A stretch of DNA of 64,000 nt from Stromatinia cepivora. Taxonomy: Eukaryota > Ascomycota > Leotiomycetes > Helotiales > Sclerotiniaceae. Both the position numbers and the translations under genes were made by a program. The stretch covers positions 1,116,001-1,180,000 of the forward strand of contig RCTD01000012.1 in NCBI GenBank assembly GCA_014898415.1, given 5' to 3'. Shown one piece after another: positions 36,281-49,093 of this stretch. Position 1 is the first letter of the stretch. The number at the start of each line of letters is the position of its first letter. Under the pieces are notes generated by a model, which searched no databases, was not told the DNA's origin, and saw only the letters and a list, made by a program, of their open reading frames with translations.

Positions 36281-38503
36281 ATGAGATATCTTCGAAGCGC
36301 GATGAGAAAATCAAAAATAAGAAAACCTCCACCATTGTACGTCCAGACGTATTCTAGGGAATCCTCACCGCGTTGTTCATCCGTCCTTTCCGATTGCGAC
36401 GCGGACGACGAAGGCTTCATGTCGTCAGGAGAATTCCTGCCGTCATGCTCGAAGCCTTTAAGTCTCTCAATACCCGGTCCTTATTGTCCAAGGCGACCAA
36501 CATTACAAGAGGTCTTATCGAATGTTGCACCACCACCATGGACCTTGAGCGCTTTCATGGCATACCTGTCACAAAATCATTGCCTGGAAACTTTAGAATT
36601 TACAATGGATGCTACTAGATATAAAAATCATTACCACACGACATATGGTAGGGATCCATATTCACCATTATCTCCAACCGACCAAGATTGCGAATATGTA
36701 CGAATGTTATGGCGAAAGTTATTGGATGCATACATTGCGCCAAATGGACCACGAGAAGTGAATTTACCTTCTGATGTTAGAGATCGATTAATGCGTTTAC
36801 CAAATGCATACGAGGCACCGGACCCAAGGGAGTTGGATCAAGCTGTTAAAATCATATATGAGTTGATGGATGAATCTGTATTAGTTCCATTCTTGAACTC
36901 GATAGTTCCTCCGTCACGTGCTTCGGAATCTAGTCCTTGGGTCTCGAGTGAGTCATTTGTTGATACTACTATGGCCGAATCCTTGGACGAACGGGCGTTG
37001 TCGCCTGGCCTATCACGCGCCAGAAGAGAAAGCCCACCTCCCAGTGGGGATAAGGTTTCTCACTCTCATAATCTTCCATCGCAACGTTTATCCCAACATT
37101 CACATCTTACTGCTGCATTAGGTCGCGCAACTTCTGTTCGCTTATCAACATTTATCTCTGGATCTTCAGGAACTTCCTCCGTCGAACCCGAAAGTCTTAC
37201 GGATGATACAGAATCACCATCTCCCATGGAACCAATGACCCCGCCAACAACTCCTCCAACTTCAGATACTGGTTTCATAAGCGACTCACCTGACCCCAGT
37301 CCACGTCATTCTCGTGAAGGAAGTGTTAGTTGGAAGAAGATGGGTGCAAAACTTGGTTTCAAGAAAAGTCGATCTTCCCATGGATCGACAAGCATTTCGC
37401 GCTCTGGCAGCGGAAGCGATGATCATAGTGGTAGTCAACCATGACGGGGACAGGCCTCGTCATCACTTTCTGATGCTTTTTCTAATATTCCTTACCCGAT
37501 AAATGGGCCTATGGAAAATCCCATAAATGCCTCAGTCCTGACAAAGAAGGCATCACAGTCTCGCATCGATAAAACGCTGAAAGCAACCGAAGGAGTATCA
37601 CCACTTATGGTCGCGCATCCTGGTTCACCAGTAGATATTTCTGGACGTCGGCCTTCACTCGTTACAGCTATGGCGTCAACACATGTTGACAATGACGAAA
37701 AGGGTTTTTCATTTGGGTCTTCTAAGTCTCACAAAATTACCAAATCTTGGGGGAACACAGAAGACGGTAGGAATATGAGTAGAGGTGTTGGAGGGGATGA
37801 TGTGGCCGCGAAATTGGGGTCATATTTAAATGAAAAGGAAGGTGCTAAAGCGAAAATGATGCAAGTTGCAGGCTTGCCATTTTATATCCCAGCAAAGGTG
37901 CCTGAAGGAGACGAGCCGAGAAAATCATCAGAAATGACTGTGACTGATACTGAAGTTGATGCGGATTTTGATTTCGAGGAAGATGGTGGTACTTGGATAT
38001 CAGCACATTCATCAGCTCACGCATCGACGACAAGTCTAGCAACGACTAATTCATCTACCAGCACAATTATGGATGATCGATCTCACGACGATCCTTTAAC
38101 AGCCGATACAAGCGTTGCATGTTCTTCCGCCAGTAGCATTTATTCTAGTTCAGCTGCTAGTATTAGTTCCAGTACAAGTGGTACGAGCACCGATATTTAC
38201 GGATGGGAAGAAGAACTTGAACGAAAGAGCAGTGAAGGTTCACCCTCCTGGGATCATCGAAGTGAACTAGGAGCAGCAATGAGACGTCTTCCAAGCGGTG
38301 GTAGAACCATGGGTCCTCGTTCTGGATATACAGGAGGACTTCCACAGTTTTCTTACAAACGGGCGGATGGAAAGAAGAAAAGTTTATTGTATCGTGTGTT
38401 GAATATTTCACCGCCTAAGAGATTGAACGATGATATCCCGTCGGTACCAATATTGCCTTCTTCCTATCCGATCCAGAATACTGCGGTGGAAACGACACCT
38501 TGA
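36281..38503 (+). CDS. Fungal RGS-domain protein (G-alpha GTPase activator), reading frame crossed by one TGA
   Basis: The first open part (36281-37444, 387 codons) carries an RGS domain at residues about 72-208: RPTLQEVLSNVAPPPWTLSA, FMAYLSQNHCLETLEFTMDA, then YVRMLWRKLLDAYI, REVNLPSDVRDRLM and DQAVKIIYELMDESVLVPFL. RGS proteins speed GTP hydrolysis by G-alpha subunits at the plasma membrane and damp signalling. After the domain comes a long Ser/Pro/Thr-rich tail. At 37442 a TGA interrupts, but the same frame stays open for 352 further codons to TGA at 38501, with similar composition (SSSTSGTSTDIYGWEEELE, KKKSLLYRVLNISPPKRLND). Hence one gene, probably about 705-740 aa, with either an intron over the TGA (37431-37535) or a nonsense change/readthrough. 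The start is the first ATG after an in-frame stop. No membrane segment is seen. It resembles the Rgs2/RgsA-RgsB class rather than FlbA, as no DEP domains precede it. Confidence 0.85.
37431..37535 (+). other. Candidate phase-neutral intron covering the in-frame TGA
   Basis: A donor GTAGTC at 37431, a branch-like TTCTAATAT near 37478 and an acceptor CTCAG at 37535 would remove 105 bases (35 codons), including the TGA at 37442-37444, and keep frame (phase 1). Against it: the donor is not optimal, the branch is about 50 bases from the acceptor, and the segment reads plausibly as protein (SSSLSDAFSNIPYPINGP). If it is not spliced, the stop context is CCA TGA CGG. Confidence 0.45.
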
Positions 38504-39565
38504 GATCTTTCCATTCTTGAACAAATATTTTTATACACATTTTGGGGATTCCAAAGCATGAGGTACGAAATTGGAGAAAGAGATAAAATTTTGGCTGATG
38601 GCATGTGGCATATGTTTGGCGTTTTACTTGTATTAGCATGTCTGGGTTTAAGAATTATTCCCATATTCATATTCTTTTTTTGGTGGCGATCATCTCATTT
38701 TTGTTGTTTGGTTATTGTTTCATATCATATCAACGTCTGTCACGATAAGGGATGAAAGAATTTTGGACGGAAAAATTGCGTTGCGCTTCTCCCATTCTAT
38801 TTTATTTTTCTTACTTACAAGTTACAACATGGCAAAACGGCATGGAATGGTTTGGTTTGGTTGGGTCGGGATTCGATGTTATGCTAACGATGGGATAGGA
38901 TGGGTTGGGAAGGCGTAGAAATGAATTTTTTATTACTTTTTCTTGCGTTTCATTTTTATGATGGGTATGATCTGTGGGATTGGATGGGATGGGATAGGAT
39001 GATACGTGGTTTTTGGCGTTTTTTCTCGTCTTATTTTTCTTGGGGATAGTTTTATGAGATGGGATGGGATAGGAAGGAGGGGCGGTATTCTGCGGGTTTT
39101 GTAGTGTGTATGTATGTATGTATGTTGCTTTATTGCATTGTTTGCGGGTGGAGGGGGAGGGAGTATAGTATGATTGATTATACGATAGGTTAGCGTAGGT
39201 TAGCTTAAGATGAGATGGGATTGGAACTTTGTATATTTTTGATGGAGAATTGAGATCAGAACTGAGATTAGAGATGTGAGATGAGAGATATAAGTAGAAA
39301 TGAGAGTAGAGTGCACTCTAGTAAGGCATTTTTTGGTGTGTGTACATGTGTGTGCATGGTGTGTGTAGTAGAGATATGAGTAGACTATTGTGAGGATTGA
39401 TGGATGGTAGTATAACTCTTTATTCATTACTCGTGGCTTATTACTTTGTTTTTTTGCGATGGAGTGAGTGGATGATATGAATGGAATGGTGATCTGCAGA
39501 GTGAAGTGATTTGATACAAGTCTAGTACCCCACTTTCGGGCCACCCTCAAAAAAACCATTATATA
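38504..39565 (+). other. 3' region of the RGS gene, then gene-island edge
   Basis: No conserved frame. T-rich 3' UTR-like sequence is followed by G-rich stretches built of repeated GGGATGG/GGGATAGGATG motifs (38860-39080) and a short TATG repeat (39107-39124). The island ends at the Copia insertion at 39571. Confidence 0.5.
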
Positions 39566-39570
39566 CATTT

Positions 39571-39735
39571 TCTTAACTTTTGATGCAGGAAGTAGTAGTA
39601 TTGTTGACTATGTAGATTGAATTAAGGATCTATATTCTAGTAGGAGTAGAATTGAGGTTATCCCCAAATATAGTCTATACACCATTATAATTATATAACC
39701 TCAATTCTAATCCTATAATAACCTCATTTCCAACA
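39571..39735 (-). repeat. 3' LTR of Copia-M1 (165 bp)
   Basis: On the minus strand it begins TGTTGGAAATGAGG and ends at 39571. It pairs with 44882-45046. Confidence 0.9.
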
Positions 39736-42700
39736 CTCCCCCATTAAGGATATCCTATTCGATCCTCCTAAACTACTAATCCTAACATTTTCTTGAACCT
39801 TTCGAAAGCAATCTTTATACAAAACTTCATCATTCCATCAATAACTATATCACATATATTGATATAACTAATAACGATTTTCTCCTTTTCTATCAAGTTC
39901 TTGATAAAATGATAACTGATATCTATATATTTGAATCGTTCATACAAATATGAATTCTTAATTAAAGTTAAAGCACCCTAATTATCACCAAGCATCTGAA
40001 CTATATCTCTGTTCTTTCTAATATAACTTAATCTGAATAAATCTTTAAACACTTATACAACCCATCTCCCTTGTTTAATGAACATTACTATCACAATATA
40101 TTCTGATTCCATATTAAAAATAACTACAAACATTTATTTCTTGCTAACCCACGATATAAAGCCTTTATAGAATATTACAACTCCCCCTGAAACACTTTTC
40201 CAATCATATTTATTACTAACCCAATCTACATCTATATATACCTTTATTATATTATCAAACATATTATATTCTTTACAAATATCAGATTATACTCCCTTTA
40301 ACCTGAACTATAACTTCTATTTGATTATTAATCATAAATATCATATCAGATTCTTCAAAGCTATAATATAATGTTTTACTGGTTTTGCTATAAATTATGA
40401 AAGTCTTTCAATTAAGAATATTATATCTAATCAAATATATACCATTAAATAAATTATATTTTCTATTTATTATTGATATTTATTTATATTTATTAATTCA
40501 TCATCATCGATTATTAACCAAAGATAAATATAATTCATTATTAACAATTTCTTGATTTGGTATTATCTATATATAATACCATATTTGGTTAATATAATAT
40601 CAAAATATTCTTCTTAATCCATAATTAATATATATACTTTTCTATTACAAATAACTCTAATATCTAGAATTTTACTAATCTCCCTTAGATTCTTAATATT
40701 AAAACAAATTAATAACTTTTCATTGAACCAAATGATTTACAATAATATATACAATACAATAACAATATTATTGATATATACCAATAATATTATATCACAA
40801 TCTTTAAATATATATAAATATAGATCTATTAAATTTTATACAAAATCTATATCTAAAAACTCTTTCTTCAATAATAAACTCCAGTCCCTTTTAATTTACT
40901 TCAAATTATATAGACTTTGTAAAACTCATAATACATATCCCTTTTCGATTTTGATATCTTGAAATAATTCGAAATAGATCTTTTCCTTTAAATATAATTC
41001 AATAAAGGCGTTTTTGATATCAAAATATAAACATTCAAAATTTTCTTTTACAACAATAATTAAGAATAATCTGAATATATCTAGCTTCATTATTGATACA
41101 AATATTTCGTTATAATCTTTTTTTAATACTTAATTGAACCCTCGAACTATTAATCTTGCCTTAAATCGTTCTATTTTATTATCCTTAATCTTAATTATAA
41201 ATATTTATTTCATCAAAATCAGATTACTTTCTTTAGAAAATATATATTCTTCCCAAATATCATTTTGAACTAAAAATATGATTTCTTTTTAAATAACTTC
41301 CTTTTATTTTTCAAAGTATTTTCGATTCGATATTACTTCCTTATAAATTCTTAATATTTTGATTCTCAAAACTTCTTCAATCAAATATACTACATCTTTT
41401 ATATTATCTATATCTATTAACGAAATCATGAAATCTGAAACGATTTTATCTTTAATATAAAAATCTATCTTATAAATAATTGAAATTGTAATCATAATAT
41501 ATTCTACACTTTCTTGAATTTTGGCCTATATAAATATTACAATCAATACTTTTATAATTTTGCTTTCTTATTCTCCTTTAGAATCTTGTTTTATATCTCT
41601 TTTCCGTTTTTGTATTAGATACCTTAAGGGTTCATTTTTAAGGTTCATTATATTCTTTTATTCGATTTCAAATGATTATAGATTTACTTCATTTTCTGAT
41701 TCTATTAAAATAAATTTATCAACAAAATTTAAAACGATCTTAAATTTTGTTTTTGGTATAAATTCAGGATCTGCAGAAATTGACTTTTGAACTGGAACTT
41801 TTGAAATGATAGATTCGATATCTAAAGTATTTTTGAAAGAAGATTCTTGATTTGTCTTCTAAATATTACTATCTTTATTTTCATTATATATTAATATTGA
41901 TATATCTAATTTATCTAATTTCAATTCAATAATTGAAATACTTAATATAATTATTAAACTCGATATAATATTTATTAAAAAGAATACTTGGAACGAAGAT
42001 AATATAGATATCGTATTTGATATTGATAATAGAAAAAATATCTTATTTGCTATCGATCTATTACAAAATCTTTGATCTAGTTTTACATTCTTTGTTTCTT
42101 GTAAATCTGATTCACAATTTTTTAATTTAAAATCCAAATCTCTTTTTCGATGAGATTTATCTATGATTACTTTATTTGATCGAAATATATAATTTAGCTT
42201 TGAAGAATATACTTTGATATATTTGTTCGTAACTTTTGAATATTCTAAGAATATACTGATTCTCGAAATATCCTATAATTTATTATATCTTTGTTCTTTT
42301 GAAATAATTTTAAAATTGATATAAATATAATATTTGCTCCTTTAAACTTTATATATTTCTATATTTGATATTATATCTATAAAAGCTTTTATAAAGAATC
42401 GATCTATTTTATTTATATTAGGATCAATATTAATACAATTCCTGATATAAATATCATATTTTATAATTTTGTTCCAAAACTTTAATAATAATCCAACTTC
42501 TTTTAGTATTACTTTCATATTTGCTTTTATAATCCTTATATTCTATTCTATAGATCTGTTTTAATATAAGAAAGCAATTATTATAATTTCGGATTGTATA
42601 CCTGATAATTATTCATAAATAGCTTATAGAAATTCCGATATATTATCAATCCTAATTATAATGATTTTTTCTTTAATAACCAATTCCATTTCCTTTTTCT

Positions 42701-44881
42701 AAGTTTTCAATATTTGAATTATATTATCTTTTTGTTTAAATAATATAATTCAATTTACTTTTGTATAATTATCGATAATCAATATAAAATAACGATTCCT
42801 TCAAATCGATTTTGAGAATAATTCTATAACATCAAAATGTATAAATTCGAATCTTTTTAATTTGTACAAACTCAATTGCTTTGGAATACGATTGATCATC
42901 TTAATGAATATATATACTTTACAGATATCTAATTCAATTGGGATCTTTATTGATTTGATTATATTGAATATCTTGTATAGATTCTTAATCTTATCTGGAC
43001 CTAGATAATTGAATCTTCGATATCATAATAGATATCTTTCTTTTTCCTTAAATGTTAATTCATTATCAATACCTTTGATGCTATCGATTATTTTTAAAGA
43101 AAAGTCTTTTTCCTGAATATTTTAATATATACTCAAACAAAAAGCTATATCTTTATATTTTTTAATCATATATAAAACTATATACATTCTATTTTGTATT
43201 TTAGTACAGATGATTTTCTTATTGTTTTTCTTGAAATATATATAATAAAGATTGAATTCCTCTTACAATCCTATTTCACAAATCCTTTTTCCTAACAGCA
43301 AGTTTATTCCTAGCCCTAATACATATAACACATTTGAAAATAACATCTTAGAATCATCTTTGTATATTATATCCACTAAACCCCAATAATAACAATACAT
43401 TACTCCCCTACCAACCTTTATCCTTTGTTTAACAATAGAATCTATTGATCTGAATAATAAAGATTAATCAAACATATATAAAGAAACGCCTATATCAATA
43501 TATCATTTACTAAAGAAAGTTTTATTAATAATCTCCTTTATCAAATTATAATCTTCCTTTATTATATTTTTAATATCGGAATCTAATTCAGAAATATTAT
43601 TAACAAAATGTACTTAATCTTTTTTATTGAAATAAACCTTCTTCAAATTCAATAATCTCTTTTTCTTTTGATGATAAAGGTAATTGTAAAGGAGTTTGCT
43701 AACTCGTATTAAATACAGATAATCTTGTATATAATGACCTTCCTTTTGATACAGATCGTAAGCATTATTTGGGATCTCGAAATTTGATTCTTAATATCGA
43801 AAAGCATACCTAAATCCTTTCGCAACTTATATTCATTTTGATTTATCCTTAAAACGAAATTCCTTAATTTACAAATACTTGATCTTATTATCGATATTAA
43901 AGCTAATTTGGACATCCAATATATCCATTATTCCTTAATAATCGATTGAAAGATTATATATTAAAATCAAAATCAAAACAATATCTTGATATACTAATCG
44001 ATAATTTTCATTTACAATCCTTAATTTCCTTTTATACTCTTTCAATTTATCCCAAACTTCGATAATAGTTATATCAGAATAGATATCGGATTGAAATTTG
44101 AAGTTCTGGATTATCGTTATATATATATTAATTATAATTATATTAACTCTGATATATTTTGATTTAAAGTATCTCTAAAATATATATATTATTGAATATT
44201 CATTAATAAGAATTTTGTCATCATCATTAAATGTTATACAAATATATAATAATATATTCGCTTTGTTCTTTAAGTATTCCGATTTCAACTCAACATTGTA
44301 ATATATATGATTATTGATTTCATAAGCAAATACTATATTAAATCCTATAATCTATATATATTCATTTAATATTTAATCAATTATATAAAACCATCCTTTT
44401 CCTTTCAATTATATCTTCGTTTATCTAAACCATCGCTTATAATTGTTTTAATCGAATTTCGAAGGATTATTTGATTCCGATATTATAAAGATTTCTTGTT
44501 ATTTGATAAATATCGAAAATAATCTTCAGATTTTTAAAACAATTTTAAAAAATATATAGCAAATAGATTCGGAATAATAAAGAAATATAAAAATAAAACA
44601 ATAAGAAAATTCGTAAAATTATATTATAATATATTTTCTTATAATTATACAAACTTGCTTTTCGCTTCTACTATAATTCTGTATCGATATTATATAGATT
44701 ACTTTCTACTCTAATCTATAATATTATAAGTTATAAACTATATTATTATATTTCAATTCTGTTTTGATAATATTATATAAAAACTCTGATTTTCATTCTA
44801 TTTCATCCCTACTAATTATACTAATCTTTTCTCGATTTACTTTATTTTCTAATTATTATTATATAACCGGATTTTATAACT

Positions 44882-45046
44882 TTTTAACTTTTAATATAGA
44901 AAATAATAATATTATTAATTATATAGATTAAATTAAGGATCTATATTCTAATAAAAGTAGAATTGAGGTTATCCCCAAATATGGTTTGTATACCATTGTG
45001 ATCACGTAACCTCAATTCTAATCCTATGATGGCCTCATTTCCAACA
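44882..45046 (-). repeat. 5' LTR of Copia-M1 (165 bp)
   Basis: Same length as the 3' LTR. The bases downstream on the minus strand (AGTTATAAAATCCGG) are the RIP-altered primer-binding region, consensus GGTTATGAGATC. Confidence 0.9.
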
Positions 45047-45051
45047 CATTT

Positions 45052-45763
45052 TAAACTTTAATAATTCAACAACTATTATATTTCAATACAATCGCTTATA
45101 GAATCTAATTCATAATCATTATTAGAATTATCTTTATTAATTTCATAATCACCAATTTCAATTTGTATCTTTCAGATAATTTTAATCTCTACAAATTTCG
45201 AATTCAGATTAATCCAAATTAACCTTCTTTTCTTAGATATAATATATTCTATTTTGAATTTTAATTGTTTTATTCGATATTTTGTCTATATAAATATATA
45301 ATCCTTAATATCAAAACCTTTAGAAATCTTTCAAAAAAATAATCGATATATTGAAAGATTGATCTCTTTTTCTCGAATTATTATATAAATATATTTTCGA
45401 ATATTATTTGCTTTTTGAAGGGTTTTCTATTCAATAAGAAATGTATCTTTATTCTATTGAAATATAAGATCATTATCTAAAAAAGAGTTTTGAAGAATAA
45501 TCTCTTTATTGTTATTTTCAAATAATAATTTATTCAAAAAAAGTTTAATACGATTTTGAAATTATAAATTTGAAGTTTTTCATTCCTCTTTGATATTATA
45601 AATTGTTAAATCCTTTATTCTTGCTTTCTGATAACAATCAAAAAAAACTACATTTTTCAATTGATATTGAATCTGATAAAGAATTTAATTTATTAAAATG
45701 ATATCTATATTTGTTTTTTAAAGATAAGAATATCGATAAATCTAATAATTATAATATATATAA
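45052..45763 (-). pseudogene. Fot1/pogo-like DDE transposase, C-terminal part, RIP-degraded
   Basis: Minus-strand frame continuing from 51245 (the Copia-M2 insertion lies between). It reads QLLDLSIFLSLKNKYRYHF (first Q now a TAA), then SIEKCSFFDCYQKARIKDLT and IYNIKEE, as in the C-terminal side of the pogo/Fot1 DDE_1 domain ('QPLDLSVF-x-PLK...', 'F-x-x-CY-x-KAR'). Downstream come FFxKISKGFDIKDY, KYRIKQLKFKIEYI and a basic KKRR, a typical coiled tail. Stops are mostly at former CAA/CAG/TGG codons. In the host, such enzymes cut and paste DNA at TA sites. Terminal inverted repeats could not be identified; the 3' end is bordered by the Copia-M1 insertion. Confidence 0.75.
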
Positions 45764-45929
45764 TGTTAACTTTTGGTGCAGGAAGTAGTAGTATTGTTGA
45801 CTATATAGGTTGAACTAAGGATCTATATTTCTAGTAGGAGTAGAATTGAGGTTATCCCTAAATATGGTCTGTGCATCATTGTGGTTTTGTGACCTCAATT
45901 CTAATCCTATAATGGCCTCATTTCCAATA
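45764..45929 (-). repeat. 3' LTR of Copia-M2 (166 bp)
   Basis: Starts TGTTAACTTTTGGTGCAGG on the plus strand and ends TTTCCAATA; pairs with 51079-51244. Confidence 0.9.
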
Positions 45930-45961
45930 CTTCTTTATTGAGGATATCCTATTCGATCTTT

Positions 45962-46246
45962 CTAGGCTATTAATCCTAACATTTTCTTGAACTTTTCGAA
46001 AGCAATTTTTGCATAAGGCTTCATCATTCCGTCGACAATTATATTGTATGTATTGATATAATTAGTAACGATTTTCTCCTTTTCTATCAAGTCCCTAATA
46101 AAATGATAATTGATATCTATATGTTTGAATTGTTTATATAAATATAGGTTCTTAATTAAAACTAAAACATTTTGATTATCATCGAGTATCTGAACTATAT
46201 CTCTATTCTTTTCAATATAACTTGATCTGAATAAATCTTTAAGCAT
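45962..46246 (-). pseudogene. Copia-M2 RNase H C-terminal fragment
   Basis: A 94-residue open frame: MLKDLFRSSYIEKNRDIVQI, FKHIDINYHFIRDLIEKEKI, NTYNIIVDGMMKPYAKIAFE, KFKKMLGL. The phrases 'KHIDIxYHFIRDxVExG' and 'ADxLTKPL' mark the C-terminus of Copia RNase H. It ends close to the 3' LTR, as expected for the end of pol. Confidence 0.85.
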
Positions 46247-46844
46247 TTGTACAACCCATTTCCTTTATTTAGTGAATATTGTTATCACAATATATTCTGA
46301 TTCCGTATTAAAGATAGCCATAAATACTTGTTTCTTATTAACCTACAATATAAAACCTTTATAGAATATCACAACTCCCTTTGAAACATTTTTCCAGTTA
46401 TATTTGTTATTAGCCCAATCTGTATCTATATATACTTTTATTATATTATCAAGTATATTGTATTCTTTGTAGATATCAGATTGTACTCCTTTTGGTCCAA
46501 ACCATAGTTTTTGTTTGATTGTTGATCGTAGATATCATATCAGATTCTTCAAAACTATAATATAATGTTTTACTGGTTTTGCCATAAATTATGAAAGTCT
46601 TTCAACTGAGAATGTTATATCTGATCGGGTATATATCATTAAATGAATTATACTTTCTATTCGTTATTGATATTCGTTTACATCTACTAATTCATCGTTA
46701 TCGATTGTTAGTCGGAAATAGGTATAATTCATTATTGATAGTTTCTTAGCTTAATGTTATCTATATATAATACTATATTTGGTTAATATAATATCGAAAT
46801 ATTCTTTTTGATTTATAATTAATATATATACTTTTCTATCGCGA

Positions 46845-47689
46845 ATGATTTTAATACTTAAAATCTTATTAATCTCCCTTAGATTCTTGATGTTAAAACG
46901 GATCGATAACTTTTCATCGAATCAAATAATTTGTAATGATATATATGATACAATAACGATATCGTCGATATATACCAATAATATTATATCACAATCTTTG
47001 GATATATACAGATATAGGTCTACCAAATTTTGTACAAAACCTATATCTAAAAGCTCTTTCTTCAATAGTAAATTCCAGTCCCTTCTAACTTATTTCAACC
47101 TATATAAACTTTGTAGAATTTATAATATATATCCCTTTTTGATTTTAATATTTTGGGGTAATTCGAGATAGATTTTTTCCTTTAAGTGTAATTCGGTAAA
47201 GGCGTTTTTGATATCGAAATATAAATATTCCAAATTTTCCTTTGCAATAATAGTTAAGAATAATCTAAATATATTTAACCTTATTATTAATACAAATATT
47301 TCGTTATAATTCTTTTCTAATATCTGATTGAATTCTCGAATTATTAATTTTGCCTTGAATCGTTCTATTTTGTTATTCTTAATCTTAATTATAAATATCC
47401 ATTTCATTGAAACCAGATTACTTCTTTTAGGGAGTATATATTCTTTCCAAATACTATTTTGAATCAAGGATATGATTTCCTTTTGGATAACTTCCTTCCA
47501 TTTTTTAGAGTATTCTCGATCCGATATTGCTTCTTTATAAATTCTTGGTATTTTGATTTCTAAAACTTCTTCGGCCGGATATACTACACCTTTTATATTA
47601 TCTATATCTATCAACGAAATTATGAAATCTGAAATAATCTTATCTTTGATATAAGGATCCATTTTATAAATAATTGGGATTATAATCAT
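46845..47689 (-). pseudogene. Copia-M2 reverse transcriptase, broken
   Basis: The open part 47120-47689 carries the RVT_2 (Copia) signature in order: WKEVIQKEIISLIQNSIW, SMKWIFIIKIKNNKIERFKA (family 'kWvfkxK...xryKARLV'), NYNEIFVLIIRLNIFR, and LYFDIKNAFTELHLKEKIYL (family 'DVknAFLnG-L'). Beyond a stop, LLVYIDDIVIVS at about 46940-46980 is the catalytic YxDD box, intact here. In the sister copies it has become YIND (copy L) and YINN (M1). Confidence 0.88.
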
Positions 47690-48817
47690 AATATGTTTTA
47701 TATTTTCTTAAGTTTTGATTTATATAGATATTGTAATCAATGCCTTTATAATTTTGCTTTCCCGTTCTTCTTCAGGATTTTGTTCTATATCTCTTTTCTG
47801 TTTTTATATTAGATACCTTGGGGATTTGTTTTCAAGATTCATTTCATCCTTTTATTCGATCTCAAATAATTATAGATTTACTTTGTTTTTTGATTCTATT
47901 GAAATAGATTTGTTAATAAAATTTAAGATGGTTTTAAATTTTGCTTTTAATATAGATTTAGAATTTGTAAAAATTAACTTTTAAACTGGACTCTTTGAAA
48001 TAATGAATTCAATATCTGAAATATCCTTAAAAAAAGATTCTTGATTTGTTTTCTAGATATTATTATCTTTATCTTTATCATATATTAATATTGATATATC
48101 TAATTTACCTAATCTCAATTCAACAATTAAAGTACTTAATACAATTACTAAATTCAGTATAATATCTACTGGAAAGAACATTTAAAACAAAGGTAATACA
48201 AATATCGCATTTGATGTTGAAAATAAAGAAGATACCTTGTTTGCTGCTAGTCTATTACAAGATTTTCGATCTGGCTTTACATTCTTTGTTCCTTATAAAC
48301 CTAATTCACAATTTCTTAATTTAAAATCCAAATCTCCTCTTCGATAAGATTTATTTATAATTATTCTATTTGATCGAAATATATAATCTAATTCTGGAGA
48401 ATATATTTTGATATATTTGTTCATAACTTTTGAATACCCTAGGAATACATCGATTCTCGAAATATCCCGCAATTTATTGTATCTTTACCCTTTCGGAATA
48501 ATCTTGGGATTAATATAAACATAACATTTGCTCCCCCAGACTTTGCACATCTCTATATCTGATATTATACCTATAAAAGCTTCTATAAAGGATCGATCTA
48601 TTCTATTTATATCAGAATCAATATTAATACGATTCCTAATATAAGTATTGTATTCTATAACTTCATTCTAAAATTCTAATAATAATTTAATTTCTTTTAG
48701 TATTACTTTTATATCTATTTCTACAATCCTTATATTCTGTTCTGTAGATCTATTTTAATATAAAGAGGAAATTGTTGTAACTTCGGATCGTATATCCGAT
48801 GATCATTTACGAATAGC

Positions 48818-49093
48818 TTATAAGAATTCCGGTGTATTATCAATCCTGACTGCAATGATCTTTTCTCCAATAGCTAATTCCATCTCCTTTTTCCAAATTT
48901 TCAATGTTTGAATTGCATTGTCTTTTTGTTTAAATAGTATAATCCAATTTACTCTTATATAACTATCAATGATCAATATGAAATAACAATTCCTTCGAAT
49001 CGATTTTAGGAATGATTCTGTAATATCGAAATGTATAAATTCGAGTTTCTTTGATTTGTACAGATTCAATTGCTTTGGAATACGATTGGTCAT
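48818..49093 (-). pseudogene. Copia-M2 integrase core fragment
   Basis: A 91-residue frame reads LEFIHFDITESFLKSIRRNC, YFILIIDSYIRVNWIILFKQ, KDNAIQTLKIWKKEMELAIG and IIAVRIDNTPEFL. These correspond to the Copia integrase core: first catalytic Asp (HFD), second (family 'fIDDxSR'; here IDS), and the third block 'RxDNGxEF', here RIDNTPEF. The Glu is kept. Frame-breaking stops lie on both sides. Confidence 0.85.

Larger units (their letters stand above)
39571..45046 (-). mobile_element. Copia-type LTR retrotransposon, full length (Copia-M1), RIP-degraded
   Basis: A 5476-bp element with 165-bp LTRs (39571-39735 and 44882-45046) and a perfect target-site duplication CATTT (39566-39570, 45047-45051). 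Minus orientation: the polypurine tract TTAATGGGGGAG on the minus strand adjoins the 3' LTR at 39736. Domain order from high to low: gag, integrase, RT, RNase H. Its plus strand is rich in G-to-A changes and most frames are very short. The RT box near 40755-40790 reads YINN. It is inserted 1.07 kb past the stop of the RGS gene and forms the right border of the gene island. Confidence 0.92.

Noticed and set aside
36100..36420. 106-codon minus-strand frame at the start of the RGS gene
   Set aside because: Antisense to the RGS start and leader; no domain.
39200..39568. 122-codon minus-strand frame at the island edge
   Set aside because: Made of Ser/His/Thr from simple repeats in the RGS 3' region and ends at the Copia insertion.
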